From assembly GCF_018736045.1 (NCBI RefSeq), contig NZ_CP076132.1, forward strand, positions 4,673,501 through 4,737,500: a DNA stretch of 64,000 bases, given 5' to 3'. Every line of letters starts with the position of its first letter. Position 1 is the stretch's first letter. A program made the translations under genes and the position numbers. Below the pieces are notes generated by a model. It searched no databases. It was given only the letters and a program-made list of their open reading frames with translations, and had not been told where the DNA came from. Below, in pieces: positions 1 through 8,303 of this stretch. The DNA is from Flammeovirga yaeyamensis. GTDB lineage: Bacteria > Bacteroidota > Bacteroidia > Cytophagales > Flammeovirgaceae.

Positions 1-663
1 TTGATCATCAAATAATGCATTGATAAGGCTTGATTTACCTACACCCGAAGAACCTAGAAAACAATAGGTCTTGGCTTCTTCTATGGTTACTTTCATCAAA
101 CTCATTCCTTCATAAGAAGTAGCTGATGTACATATCAAGTCAATATCAAATAATCGGTTTTCGATCTCAAACTTCATTTCCTCTAGTTTATTTTCAGAAA
201 TCAAGTCCACTTTGTTCAAAATAAATACCGGATGTATACCAGCATCATAACAGAGCGTCATGTAACGTTCCATACGGTTGAGGTTAAAATCACGATTGAC
301 AGCTTCGACAATAAAAGCAGTATCGATATTCGAGGCGATGTATTGCACCTCTGCATCTCTACCTACTGCTTGACGCTTAAGGGCACGCTCTCGGTGGGCT
401 ACTTCGTGAATCAACGCCTTGTCTTCATCAAAAATTTGAATTCTTACCCAGTCGCCTACCACGGGGAAATCGGATCGATCCGAAGCCGTAAATCGGAGTT
501 GACCAGTAATTTCTGCTGAAAATGATCCTTGTTCATTTTGGACTACATAACGTTCTTTATGTTCCTCAATGACTCTTGCGAAATCGTTTTCATCAAATCC
601 TTGAAATTTATTTAAAATATTTTTTTGGAAGCCTAATGAGGCATTAGAAATTTTCTTTTCCAA
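1..663 (-). CDS. rsgA: Ribosome small subunit-dependent GTPase RsgA, partial (C-terminus outside window)
   Basis: The first 221 codons of a circularly permuted GTPase that acts in late 30S subunit maturation. The motif order seen is G4 (NKVDL), G5 (TSA), then the P-loop GSSGVGKSSLIN close to the window edge. This G4-G5-G1 order is diagnostic of the RsgA/YloQ family. An OB-fold-like N-terminus (FPVVGDWVRI) precedes it. The frame is open back to an in-frame TAA, and the only usual start codon between is TTG at 663, giving MEKKISNASLG; the start is therefore TTG or uncertain. The G2/G3 motifs and the zinc-binding C-terminal domain lie beyond position 1. A structured sequence lies upstream at 754-819. 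Confidence 0.9.
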   Translation of the reverse strand, partial: MEKKISNASLGFQKNILNKFQGFDENDFARVIEEHKERYVVQNEQGSFSAEITGQLRFTASDRSDFPVVGDWVRIQIFDEDKALIHEVAHRERALKRQAVGRDAEVQYIASNIDTAFIVEAVNRDFNLNRMERYMTLCYDAGIHPVFILNKVDLISENKLEEMKFEIENRLFDIDLICTSATSYEGMSLMKVTIEEAKTYCFLGSSGVGKSSLINALFDDQ

Positions 664-753
664 TTTCTTCTTTGTTTAAAATGAATGATTTTTTGATATA
701 CTCTCGACGGATCATCTTACTGAAAGATGTACCGGAAAGTAGGGATACAACAA

Positions 754-819
754 ACCGACAGGTACTTTTTTAGTACCTAATAACAAAGGTGATTTAAAAT
801 GGAAATTGCACCTGTCGGT
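754..819 (-). promoter_or_regulatory. Nested inverted repeats in the rsgA upstream region
   Basis: ACCGACAGGT at 754-763 is repeated in inverted form as ACCTGTCGGT at 810-819, a perfect 10-bp stem. The inner pair GGTACT (761-766) and AGTACC (772-777) partly overlaps the outer arm, so the two helices are mutually exclusive. This layout could fit a leader RNA switch or a protein-binding operator for the minus-strand rsgA, which starts about 90 bp away. I recognise no known riboswitch class and see no convincing ORF here. The function is inference. Confidence 0.4.
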
Positions 820-934
820 CTACGCCGAGATAGGATGCACTATAGGTAATGTATGTGTCATAAGCCACAAAGATGAGAGTTAAGTTGAACGAATGCAACT
901 TTCTCAAAATGAAGTGTTTATTTATTGATGTTTA

Positions 935-1099
935 TTAAATAATTGAGATTCTTTTCTTGTTCTTCTTGAATCCCCAAGGGCAGTGTTTACATTGGTTTTT
1001 ACAGCAATATCCTCTTTTTATATGATACGCTTTTGTAAAAACATACAAGCCATTTTCGATATAATAATCTTCTCCTTCTTTTAATTTCTCGCTGCTCAT
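935..1099 (-). CDS. DUF5522-like small cysteine-rich protein (54 aa)
   Basis: A 54-codon gene from ATG at 1099 to TAA at 935. The core is YHIKRGYCCKNQCKHCPWGF, which matches the pattern of the DUF5522 family: a Y-H-hydrophobic-K-R-G-Y-C-C stretch followed by C-x2-C-P. Four cysteines (CC, C, C) suggest a small metal-binding fold. The C-terminus is basic (KKNKKR). The function is unknown. It stands alone between rsgA and a pair of small plus-strand genes. Family membership comes from remembered motif similarity, so it should be treated as likely rather than proven. Confidence 0.75.
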   Translation of the reverse strand: MSSEKLKEGEDYYIENGLYVFTKAYHIKRGYCCKNQCKHCPWGFKKNKKRISII

Positions 1100-1453
1100 A
1101 TTTCAAAAAAAATGTTCTTCACCAAAAAAGACATTTCATAGGCACGGACTTTCAATATAACAGAAAAGATTGGAAATACCATATTTTTGAAATGAACTTT
1201 TTGTTAATATAATTCTGTTGTTTTGAATAAAATCGAATTTTAATTTCAAACAAAACATTTGCAACAAAATTAAATTTTGATTTATCAAATAATAACTCTA
1301 ACTTATGATTAAGCAAACGATCAAAACATCACCAAAAAACAGAACAAAACTTTGATCAATTGCTACCGTGCACCGCACATCAAAGTATTTTTTTATTTGA
1401 TTCAACGTGCATACCTCTAGACGGGAGATTGTGCGTTATTACATCCTTCTCAT
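1100..1453. other. Intergenic region with one hairpin
   Basis: No gene is seen. The notable structure is CTTTGAT (1350-1356) pairing with ATCAAAG (1379-1385). The loop between contains a second stem, GTGC/GCAC (1368-1378). A T-rich run (TATTTTTTTAT) follows directly. It resembles a rho-independent terminator or a leader attenuator for the gene starting at 1454. No plus-strand gene lies upstream that would need a terminator, which favours a leader role; this is inference. Confidence 0.35.
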
Positions 1454-1693
1454 ATGTTTATTGAAATCACAGACCACGCTTTCAATGCGATGTCCAAGCG
1501 ATGTCGACATTGGAGAAAGAAAGATTATCTAAACATCGTTCACCAAGCATACAAATCAGAATGCTATGGTAGTCATTGCAAAAGGGACAAACGAAAGTAT
1601 AAGTCCTTTATCTTCATCTTCGAGGACACCCGTCTCATTACCGTTTACCGTTCTCGAAAAAAATCTAAAAACTACATAAACAGGGCCTCATGA
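1454..1693 (+). CDS. Small basic protein, weakly DUF4258-like
   Basis: A 79-residue basic protein. The N-terminal pattern (ITDHAFNAMSKRC) and a late beta-strand pattern (FIFEDTRLITVYR) recall the DUF4258/RelE-like fold, in which H-A-x2-R-M-x2-R precedes an antiparallel sheet. The match is weak. The stop overlaps the start of the next gene in an ATGA junction, so the two are translationally coupled. Such coupling of a small RelE-like protein to a second small acidic protein is typical of toxin-antitoxin pairs, but neither member is clearly recognised. An RNA hairpin lies just upstream. Confidence 0.6.
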   Translation: MFIEITDHAFNAMSKRCRHWRKKDYLNIVHQAYKSECYGSHCKRDKRKYKSFIFIFEDTRLITVYRSRKKSKNYINRAS

Positions 1694-2022
1694 AGCATTT
1701 TGTAAAACCAAAAGTGACTGCATCTGCACTAGGAAACGATTATGAGTTCAATGTCAACATTAGAGCGAACTCAGAATTCGAACTTGGCGTCTGTGCTCAG
1801 CTGATTCAAAGAATGAAAGACATTCTGGTCGACAACGAAATCCAAAGAAGGGGATTAAAAGAGTTGTATAAATTTGCTGACAAAGAAGACGAAGAGCAGT
1901 TCTATGATATTCTTCGCATGAGTATTTGGGAGGAATTAATGGCTCAAGGAGATGTAGTACTCGACTTAGGTCGTAGTGGCTATAGACGAATGGATGGGGA
2001 AATACGTCAGATGATTAAATGA
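1690..2022 (+). CDS. Small hypothetical protein coupled to the preceding gene
   Basis: A 110-residue protein whose ATG lies inside the ATGA stop of the upstream gene. It is mostly helical with a charged middle part (FADKEDEEQFYD) and a C-terminus rich in Arg and Gly. There is no signal peptide or membrane segment. I do not recognise a family. The overlap shows that it is co-expressed with the DUF4258-like gene. A strong terminator at 2098-2123 ends the unit. Confidence 0.6.
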   Translation: MKHFVKPKVTASALGNDYEFNVNIRANSEFELGVCAQLIQRMKDILVDNEIQRRGLKELYKFADKEDEEQFYDILRMSIWEELMAQGDVVLDLGRSGYRRMDGEIRQMIK

Positions 2023-2097
2023 TGCATTCCCTTTTTTTAGTATCGATTTTTTCTGGATACATCAATTTTTGATTTTTATTAAACCTTTATAATGAAA

Positions 2098-2123
2098 AAG
2101 ACCCCGTCCAAAAACGGGGTCTT
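2098..2123. terminator. Bidirectional rho-independent terminator
   Basis: AAGACCCCGT pairs perfectly with ACGGGGTCTT around a 6-nt loop. It sits between convergent genes ending at 2022 (+) and 2171 (-). Confidence 0.85.
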
Positions 2124-2170
2124 CCTATATAAAAGGCATTGCCTTTAAAAGCCAAGAAATAAGGTTGATT

Positions 2171-2815
2171 CTAGTAGCCCGATGGCATACAGAATCTAAT
2201 GTGTTGTGCTTCTACACTACTAACTGATGCTACTTGTTGAAGTTCCTCAGATCTTCTTGCAATAGCTTCTTCTTCACGCATTTCGTCAACTACTGGAGCT
2301 ACAAAGTTGTCCATTACCGACGATACTAATTGTAAATACTTAGGATTGGTAGCATAACCTGCATTCGCAATGGCTTGAATTTGCTCATTTGCATTGAATG
2401 TATCGAATAAACCATTATTCCTATAAGTATGATAACTAGTTAGCACTTTACAGTAGTCCTCAACAGCCTGTTCTAAAGAAGAGTAAACTCTATATCTACG
2501 GTATCTTTGTTCGCCGTTATCATAAACGAGTTTACTTTTAGTAGGGTTAGTTGATGCAATATTGAAAATTCTGAAGTCCTTTCTTAATTCCCAACCTTGC
2601 TCAGCTATTGCCTGTGAGATAGCTACTTTAGTATTAATTCCATATTTTCTACAGATCGGGTCGAAAGACTTATACAACAAACGTATGTAGTTCTCTCTTT
2701 TAATTTGATCCGTATCTTTTACACTTACAATTGAATTATTAGAAGAAGCGAAGGCTAAGTCCAGGTTTCCAAAAGGTAATGCTATAATGGAAAAAATGAG
2801 TAAAAACTTTTTCAT
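2171..2815 (-). CDS. Secreted glucosaminidase-domain (FlgJ/LytG-like) protein
   Basis: About 214 residues from the preferred start MKKFLLIFSIIALPF at 2815, which gives a normal signal peptide; an upstream ATG at 2842 would add nine residues. The mature part matches the mannosyl-glycoprotein endo-beta-N-acetylglucosaminidase domain. It has the Glu-containing helix SQAIAEQGWELRKDF, a short NIASTNPTKS stretch, the YRVYSSLEQAVEDY motif and the repeat-like ending GYATNPKYLQLVSSVMDNF. Family members cleave the glycan chain of peptidoglycan and are exported. The C-terminus (residues 185 onward) is short and unlike known cell-wall-binding domains. It is a single-gene unit with a shared terminator downstream. 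Confidence 0.85.
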   Translation of the reverse strand: MKKFLLIFSIIALPFGNLDLAFASSNNSIVSVKDTDQIKRENYIRLLYKSFDPICRKYGINTKVAISQAIAEQGWELRKDFRIFNIASTNPTKSKLVYDNGEQRYRRYRVYSSLEQAVEDYCKVLTSYHTYRNNGLFDTFNANEQIQAIANAGYATNPKYLQLVSSVMDNFVAPVVDEMREEEAIARRSEELQQVASVSSVEAQHIRFCMPSGY

Positions 2816-3342
2816 TAAAAGTTTATTTCGTGAAAATATCAAGTGTCCGTCTGACGCTTGTGCTGATTATCAGCGAGTTACAGATTGATTTTGTGTTTTT
2901 CAAAATGTTGACTGCAAATATATAGCACACGTATGTAATAAAAAAATTTTCAAGTTATAATTTTCATCACCTTAATTTTAACTATTCTAGTTATTAATTG
3001 TACTATTCTAACATAACACTATAAACGACCACGTTTTTTAAGAAAAAACCGAGATAGCATAGCACTTTATGATGATGAAATATTCTTAAAAAATTTAACC
3101 TAATTAACTTTTATTTAAAATAACACGTAAGTTTTCTCTAGAATGACACAAAATTCATCACATTAAGTGTACATATAACTCCACTATCACATTAACATTC
3201 CAGACCTAAAAGTGTTCAACAATCTGTTTTTCAGATGAAATTCTTTTGAAATGATCAGAAAATCAATAATTTGTATATAAATATCTTATACTCTATACTA
3301 TTCTCTTAGTGCCCTAAACTTTAAATTGACTTTTATAAATAA
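2816..3342. other. Long AT-rich intergenic region
   Basis: This separates divergent genes (2815 minus, 3343 plus). No ORF with coding character and no RNA gene is apparent. It presumably holds both promoters, but I cannot place them with confidence. Confidence 0.5.
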
Positions 3343-4257
3343 ATGAGAAATCACTCTTCAGATTTTAAAAAGGAACTATTACAACAGAAAAGCTGGATCA
3401 GAATGGGTATCGCTGGAATTGTACTTTGTGGTACAGTGATAACTTATGCCGTTTTTAATGGAAGCGATGGAAGTAAGCAACAACGAATGCGTATTAATGA
3501 ACTGGAAAAAAGAAATGCACAGATTGAAGCAGAAGGAAGTGCATACCTATCAAAGATCAAACATCAAAATGATCGGATTCTAGATCTTAAAGATGATGTT
3601 TTAAGACTTGAGAAAAAGCTCAACTTAAAAGAAGCGGAATTAACTACTCATGATCAAACACTTGACATGAAACAAGGATCGATACGATCGTTGGAATCTC
3701 GTATTTCTGAGTTAAAAGACGACAAATATAGAATGCAAAGAAATATCGATGAGAACAATCGAGTAATACAAGAAATGAGTCAACGTTCCAAAGAACAAAA
3801 TGAATTACTCAAGCAGACTCAAAATCAATTAAAAGATGTACAAGCTCAGTTAGAAAGAATACAAGCTAAACATCTTGCTGCTTTAAAAGATCAAAAATTA
3901 GCGGAACAGTCTGAAATAGCTGCACAGGAGGCCTTACGTAATCAAAAAATGTTGTACTCTAATTTAATGCAAGAATTAGCGACAACTCGTGCCAATTTAA
4001 ATACCGCTACTTTACAAGCAAACGATAAAGATCTTCAATTACAGTTGGCTCAGCAGAAGGAACTTCAACAGCAACAACTACAATACAAAGAAAAAGAGTT
4101 ACAAACACAGGCAAATACCGACCTTTATAAGCTGATTTCTGTGACAAGTATTGTTTTGGTCATTGCCTTGATTATTTTTGTAGTGTTCGCATTACAAAAA
4201 TCAGATAATGATTTTATATTATTTAGTCGATCACAAAGGAAAGACGAAGTTACTTAA
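3343..4257 (+). CDS. Coiled-coil membrane protein with terminal TM segments
   Basis: 304 residues. A transmembrane segment near residues 20-38 (MGIAGIVLCGTVITYAVF) is followed by about 210 residues of charged heptad-type coiled coil with Gln-rich stretches. A second transmembrane segment (SIVLVIALIIFVVFAL) lies near residues 263-285. The topology implies that the coiled coil is an extended domain on one side of the membrane, tethered at both ends. I recognise no family. The downstream kinase-like gene starts within about 15 bp, so the two are probably cotranscribed. Confidence 0.7.
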   Translation: MRNHSSDFKKELLQQKSWIRMGIAGIVLCGTVITYAVFNGSDGSKQQRMRINELEKRNAQIEAEGSAYLSKIKHQNDRILDLKDDVLRLEKKLNLKEAELTTHDQTLDMKQGSIRSLESRISELKDDKYRMQRNIDENNRVIQEMSQRSKEQNELLKQTQNQLKDVQAQLERIQAKHLAALKDQKLAEQSEIAAQEALRNQKMLYSNLMQELATTRANLNTATLQANDKDLQLQLAQQKELQQQQLQYKEKELQTQANTDLYKLISVTSIVLVIALIIFVVFALQKSDNDFILFSRSQRKDEVT

Positions 4258-4271
4258 ACTAATCGAAGAGT

Positions 4272-5141
4272 ATTTTACATCTAATTGCAGATAGCGGCTC
4301 AACAAAAACAGATTGGACATTAATCAATCCATCTGAAAAAAAGGTGATTTTTAAACTAACCTCACCTGGTTACAATCCATTTTTTTGGTCTGAACAAGAT
4401 TTGCTGTCTTCATTTATTAATGATGAAGAACAAATTGCCCCTTATATAAAAAATGCTGATCTCGAGATCTTCTTCTACGGTGCTGGCTTAGGAAGTGAGG
4501 AAAACAAATCAACTATTCAATCGGCGCTAGAAAAAGTATTTTACTCAAAAAATATTTTCGTTGAAGATGACCTTTTCGGAGCAGCAAGAGGCTTACTTCT
4601 AAATTATAGAGGTATAGCTTGTATTTTAGGTACAGGTGCAAACTCAGGGTATTATACCGGAAAAAAAATAGCGAACCGCCCCATTTCTCTTGGTTATTTA
4701 TTGAGTGATTTTGGAAGTGGAGCGACGATAGGACTGGCTTTTTTAAAGCTATTACTAACGAATAAATTAAACATTACGACCATCGACTCTTTCATAGAAG
4801 AATTTGATTATAGTACAGATTACATTCTAAGTCGATTATATAAGGAAGAACGCCCGAATGCATTTTGTGCTTCTTTTGCTCCTTTTATTATTAAATCAGT
4901 TGAACTTGACCCTGCACTAAGTTCGATGTTAAAGCAACAAATGATGATGTTTGTTGACTATTATGTCTTGCCTTTTGTTCGATCTAAGAAAGAACGTATT
5001 AGTATTACAGGAAGTATTGCGTATCACTTCAAATCATATATAGAAGATGCCTTTCATGAAAATCAATTACAGAAACCCGAAATAGTGGCTTCCCCTTCTG
5101 AGGGTTTGATTGAATATCATATGCATCATCTCAACTCATAA
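4272..5141 (+). CDS. BadF/BadG-type N-acetylglucosamine kinase-like ATPase, apparent ATT start
   Basis: The protein has the ASKHA phosphate-1 motif IADSGSTKTDW at its extreme N-terminus, a central GTGANSGYY phosphate-2-like motif and a glycine-rich SDFGSGATIG stretch. These are typical of the BadF/BadG/BcrA/BcrD family, whose Bacteroidota members are annotated as N-acetylglucosamine kinases. The first in-frame ATG would fall at 4344, or the frame could begin nearby with a GTG, but either loses the phosphate-1 motif. The frame is open upstream only to a TAA at 4260-4262, and no ATG, GTG or TTG precedes the motif. ATT at 4272 (reading LHLIADSG after the initiator) fits the family's usual start position. 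Next genes: a GHL10 hydrolase and an AmpG-like transporter. Confidence 0.75.
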   Translation: MLHLIADSGSTKTDWTLINPSEKKVIFKLTSPGYNPFFWSEQDLLSSFINDEEQIAPYIKNADLEIFFYGAGLGSEENKSTIQSALEKVFYSKNIFVEDDLFGAARGLLLNYRGIACILGTGANSGYYTGKKIANRPISLGYLLSDFGSGATIGLAFLKLLLTNKLNITTIDSFIEEFDYSTDYILSRLYKEERPNAFCASFAPFIIKSVELDPALSSMLKQQMMMFVDYYVLPFVRSKKERISITGSIAYHFKSYIEDAFHENQLQKPEIVASPSEGLIEYHMHHLNS

Positions 5142-5192
5142 TTCAATTGGGTATCAATTAACAAATAACTTTTTAAACTAAATATTAGCCTC

Positions 5193-6728
5193 ATGAAAAG
5201 TGGTTATTTCTTTACATTCATTTTTAGCCTAATTTTTTGCTTTTCCAGCTTTGCTCAGAAAAGAGAATTAAGAGCGGTTTGGATCGCTACGGTAAATAAT
5301 ATTGATTTCCCTGCCAATAATTCGATGAGCCCGAACGACCTTAAAGCCGATTATGTTCGCTATCTCGATAAAATAAAATCTACAGGTTTAAATACAGTCA
5401 TTGTACAAGTTCGCCCTGTGGCAGACACTTTTTATCCTTCTGGGTTTGAACCTTGGAGTAAGTACATGACAGGTAAACAAGGAGTTGCCCCTAACCCCTA
5501 TTTCAATCCTCTTCAATTTATGATTGAAGAAGCCCACCAAAGAAATTTAGATTTTCATGCTTGGTTTAATCCTTATCGAGCAACAATGAATTCCGATACC
5601 ACTGCCTTATCGCAAGAACATCCTTTTTATCAGCATAGAGATTGGTTTGTAAAATATGGCAATAAATATATGTACAACCCAGGACATCCTGATGCTAGAG
5701 AATATGTGTTGGATGCGATTATGGAAGTGGTGAGACATTACGATTTAGATGCCGTGCATTTCGATGATTATTTCTACCCTTACAAAGTACAAGGTGAAGT
5801 TTTTCCTGACTCCACTACTTTTACTGAGAATAATCCAAAGCAATTTGATAAAATCGAAGATTGGAGGAGAGATAATGTAGATTACTTCGTAGAGAATTTA
5901 TCTTCACGAATAAAACAAGAACGTCCCGATGTCCAATTTGGGATTAGTCCTTTTGGCGTTTGGAGAAATAATGATGTTGACCCCAATGGTTCAAAAACAA
6001 GAGCGGGAATTACCAATTACGACGACCTCTATGCCGATGTGGTAAAATGGATGAAAAAAGGTTGGTTAGACTATGTCATTCCTCAAGTATATTGGCATAG
6101 AAAGTTAGGTGCTGCTCCTTATGAAGAAGTGGTCAAATGGTGGGATAAAAACTCCTTTGGAACACAATTATATATAGGCCACGCACTCTATAAAGTGGAA
6201 AAATGGGAAGCCAACGATGAAATTGCTGCTCAATTAGATATCAATAAGAAATATAAAAATGTACAAGGAAGTGCTTTCTTTAGTGCTAAATTCTTATTTA
6301 GTAACCCTAAAAATATAGTGCAGACTTTACAGAGAAGCTACCCTTACTTTACCTTACCTCCTTCGAGCAATAAAATGGATCAAACTCCACCTTCCAAAGT
6401 GAGAATATCAAGTACTGAGGGACAACTCGATGCTGGACTTAAGATTACTTGGGAGGATATTAACTTTGATACCAACGCAAAGAAATATTTAATTTATAGA
6501 TATGAAGATTTTGGATTTGGTGTTTTAGATGGTCAGTTTATTCATAAAATCATCAACAGATCACCTTATAAAGAACAAGTATTTATTGATGATCAATTAG
6601 AAAAAGGAAAACAATATACTTATATCATCACGGCATTAAGCAATAACAAAATTGAGAGTAACCGAAGCAATGCTATCACTGTAAAAGCGGGAGGATTTTT
6701 GAGTAAAAAAATCAAGGTCGTACATTAA
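5193..6728 (+). CDS. Secreted GHL10 (DUF187) family glycoside hydrolase-like protein
   Basis: 511 residues. A signal peptide of about 21 residues ends at FSSFAQ. The hydrolase-like TIM-barrel domain spans roughly residues 24-395. It shows the family signatures ELRAVWIATVNNIDFP, NTVIVQVRPVADTFYPS and VHFDDYFYPY, then GISPFGVWRN and VIPQVYW. The C-terminal 100 residues look like a fibronectin-III module (KITWEDINF, KYLIYRY). GHL10 proteins are implicated in cell-envelope glycan, including peptidoglycan-derived, cleavage; substrate assignment here is inference. It lies between the GlcNAc-kinase-like gene and an AmpG-like transporter with short gaps, which supports a shared pathway. Confidence 0.85.
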   Translation: MKSGYFFTFIFSLIFCFSSFAQKRELRAVWIATVNNIDFPANNSMSPNDLKADYVRYLDKIKSTGLNTVIVQVRPVADTFYPSGFEPWSKYMTGKQGVAPNPYFNPLQFMIEEAHQRNLDFHAWFNPYRATMNSDTTALSQEHPFYQHRDWFVKYGNKYMYNPGHPDAREYVLDAIMEVVRHYDLDAVHFDDYFYPYKVQGEVFPDSTTFTENNPKQFDKIEDWRRDNVDYFVENLSSRIKQERPDVQFGISPFGVWRNNDVDPNGSKTRAGITNYDDLYADVVKWMKKGWLDYVIPQVYWHRKLGAAPYEEVVKWWDKNSFGTQLYIGHALYKVEKWEANDEIAAQLDINKKYKNVQGSAFFSAKFLFSNPKNIVQTLQRSYPYFTLPPSSNKMDQTPPSKVRISSTEGQLDAGLKITWEDINFDTNAKKYLIYRYEDFGFGVLDGQFIHKIINRSPYKEQVFIDDQLEKGKQYTYIITALSNNKIESNRSNAITVKAGGFLSKKIKVVH

Positions 6729-6752
6729 CATCAACCGGATAACAACACTAAA

Positions 6753-8189
6753 ATGAATAAAACGAAAAACCCTTTGTTTTGGATTCCAAGTATCTACTTT
6801 ATCGAAGGTCTTCCTTATACCATGGTGATGACCGTAGCGGTAATTATGTATAAAAACTTAGGCATTCCAAACGAAGATATAGCACTATATACTTCTTGGC
6901 TATACCTACCTTGGGTGATTAAACCTTTCTGGAGTCCGGTAGTCGATGCTTTAAAAACTAAAAAGTGGTGGATGTTTATTACCCAAACCCTTATTGGAGG
7001 TGCATTTGCCTGTGTTGCTTTCACTCTGCCTGTAGATCAGTTTTTTCAGTATTCATTGGCCGCCTTTTGGATTGTAGCATTTACTTCTGCCACTAACGAT
7101 ATCGCAACCGATGGTTTTTACATGATTGCCTTAAAAGAAGAAGAACAATCTTTATTTGTAGGAATCAGAAGTATCTTTTATCGTTTGGCTATGTGGGCTG
7201 GACAAGGAGGAATTGTGATGATCAGTGGTGAGTTATTCGAATATTATGATAACTATAAAACAGCTTGGAGTATCATTTTCTTTGGTTTAGGTATCATCAT
7301 GGTTGGATTTGCTTTGTACCATCGTTTTATCTTACCCGATGCAGAACAACAACGTTCTGATGACGCGAAAAAAGAAGGGGTGACTGAAGGAGTTTTAATG
7401 ATGGTTATTCTAATTTCGATTGCCATCTTTGGATGGGGTATCAATGAATATGTGCAACCGGAAAACACCACGCTTACTTATATTCTTTTAGGTATTATCG
7501 GCTTAGGCATTTTGATATTCAAGTTTAAAAAAGGAACTCAAGAAAGTACATCAAACGAAGAATCTGCCCTTCGAAATTTCTTCAATAAAAAAGACTTAGT
7601 ACAGCTCATTGGCTTTATTCTTTTATTCCGTTTGGGAGAAGGACAATTGGTAAAAATCGCCTCTCCGTTTTTATTAGACGATATTGCACAAGGTGGAATT
7701 GGACTGGACAATGACACTCTAGGTTTTCTTTATGGAACAATTGGGTTAGGTTGTCTCATTGGAGGAGGAATCTTAGGCGGTATTGCTATTTATGCCAAAG
7801 GACTTAAATTTTGGTTGATTCCAATGGTGCTTTCTATCAACCTACCGAATATCGGCTATTGGCTATTATCATCATATCAACCCGAAAGTCAGATTGCTAT
7901 TGGAAGCGTTATCGCTATAGAACAATTCTTTTATGGGTTCGGTTTTACAGCATTAATGATGTACATGGTCTATGTATCCAAAGGAGAACATAAGACTTCT
8001 CATTATGCCATTTGCACGGGCTTCATGGCTTTAGGAATGATGCTTTCCGGTATGGTAAGCGGCTTTATACAGAAGTACTTTGGTTACACCGATTTCTTCT
8101 TGATTGTTGTTTTATCGGGTATTCCTGGATTGCTTTGGGCCTTAAGATTAAAGATTGATCCCGAGTTTGGGATTAAGAAGGAAGAATAA
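6753..8189 (+). CDS. AmpG-like MFS transporter (PAT family)
   Basis: 478 residues with about 12 hydrophobic segments. The N-terminus (FWIPSIYFIEGLPYTMVM) carries the F-x-EG-x-P motif seen in AmpG/acetyl-CoA transporter-like MFS proteins. It is followed by YTSWLYLPWVIKPFWSPVVD, typical of the first cytoplasmic loop, and ATNDIATDGF. AmpG imports GlcNAc-anhydromuropeptides through the inner membrane for cell-wall recycling. The gene starts 25 bp after the GHL10 hydrolase and probably shares its transcript. A sugar other than a muropeptide cannot be excluded from sequence alone. Confidence 0.8.
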   Translation: MNKTKNPLFWIPSIYFIEGLPYTMVMTVAVIMYKNLGIPNEDIALYTSWLYLPWVIKPFWSPVVDALKTKKWWMFITQTLIGGAFACVAFTLPVDQFFQYSLAAFWIVAFTSATNDIATDGFYMIALKEEEQSLFVGIRSIFYRLAMWAGQGGIVMISGELFEYYDNYKTAWSIIFFGLGIIMVGFALYHRFILPDAEQQRSDDAKKEGVTEGVLMMVILISIAIFGWGINEYVQPENTTLTYILLGIIGLGILIFKFKKGTQESTSNEESALRNFFNKKDLVQLIGFILLFRLGEGQLVKIASPFLLDDIAQGGIGLDNDTLGFLYGTIGLGCLIGGGILGGIAIYAKGLKFWLIPMVLSINLPNIGYWLLSSYQPESQIAIGSVIAIEQFFYGFGFTALMMYMVYVSKGEHKTSHYAICTGFMALGMMLSGMVSGFIQKYFGYTDFFLIVVLSGIPGLLWALRLKIDPEFGIKKEE

Positions 8190-8303
8190 AATTTTATACA
8201 TAGAGGGGAGTAATTTTTCTATATCATCTTTTTAAAATGAATACCTATAGTAATGGGTTTTCAATTCGTAATTTGATCATCAACGATCACTTATTTGAAT
8301 GAA

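Noticed and set aside
8295..8303. TTG start for the GH43 gene
   Set aside because: Two ATG codons follow within 12 bp and give a normal signal peptide.
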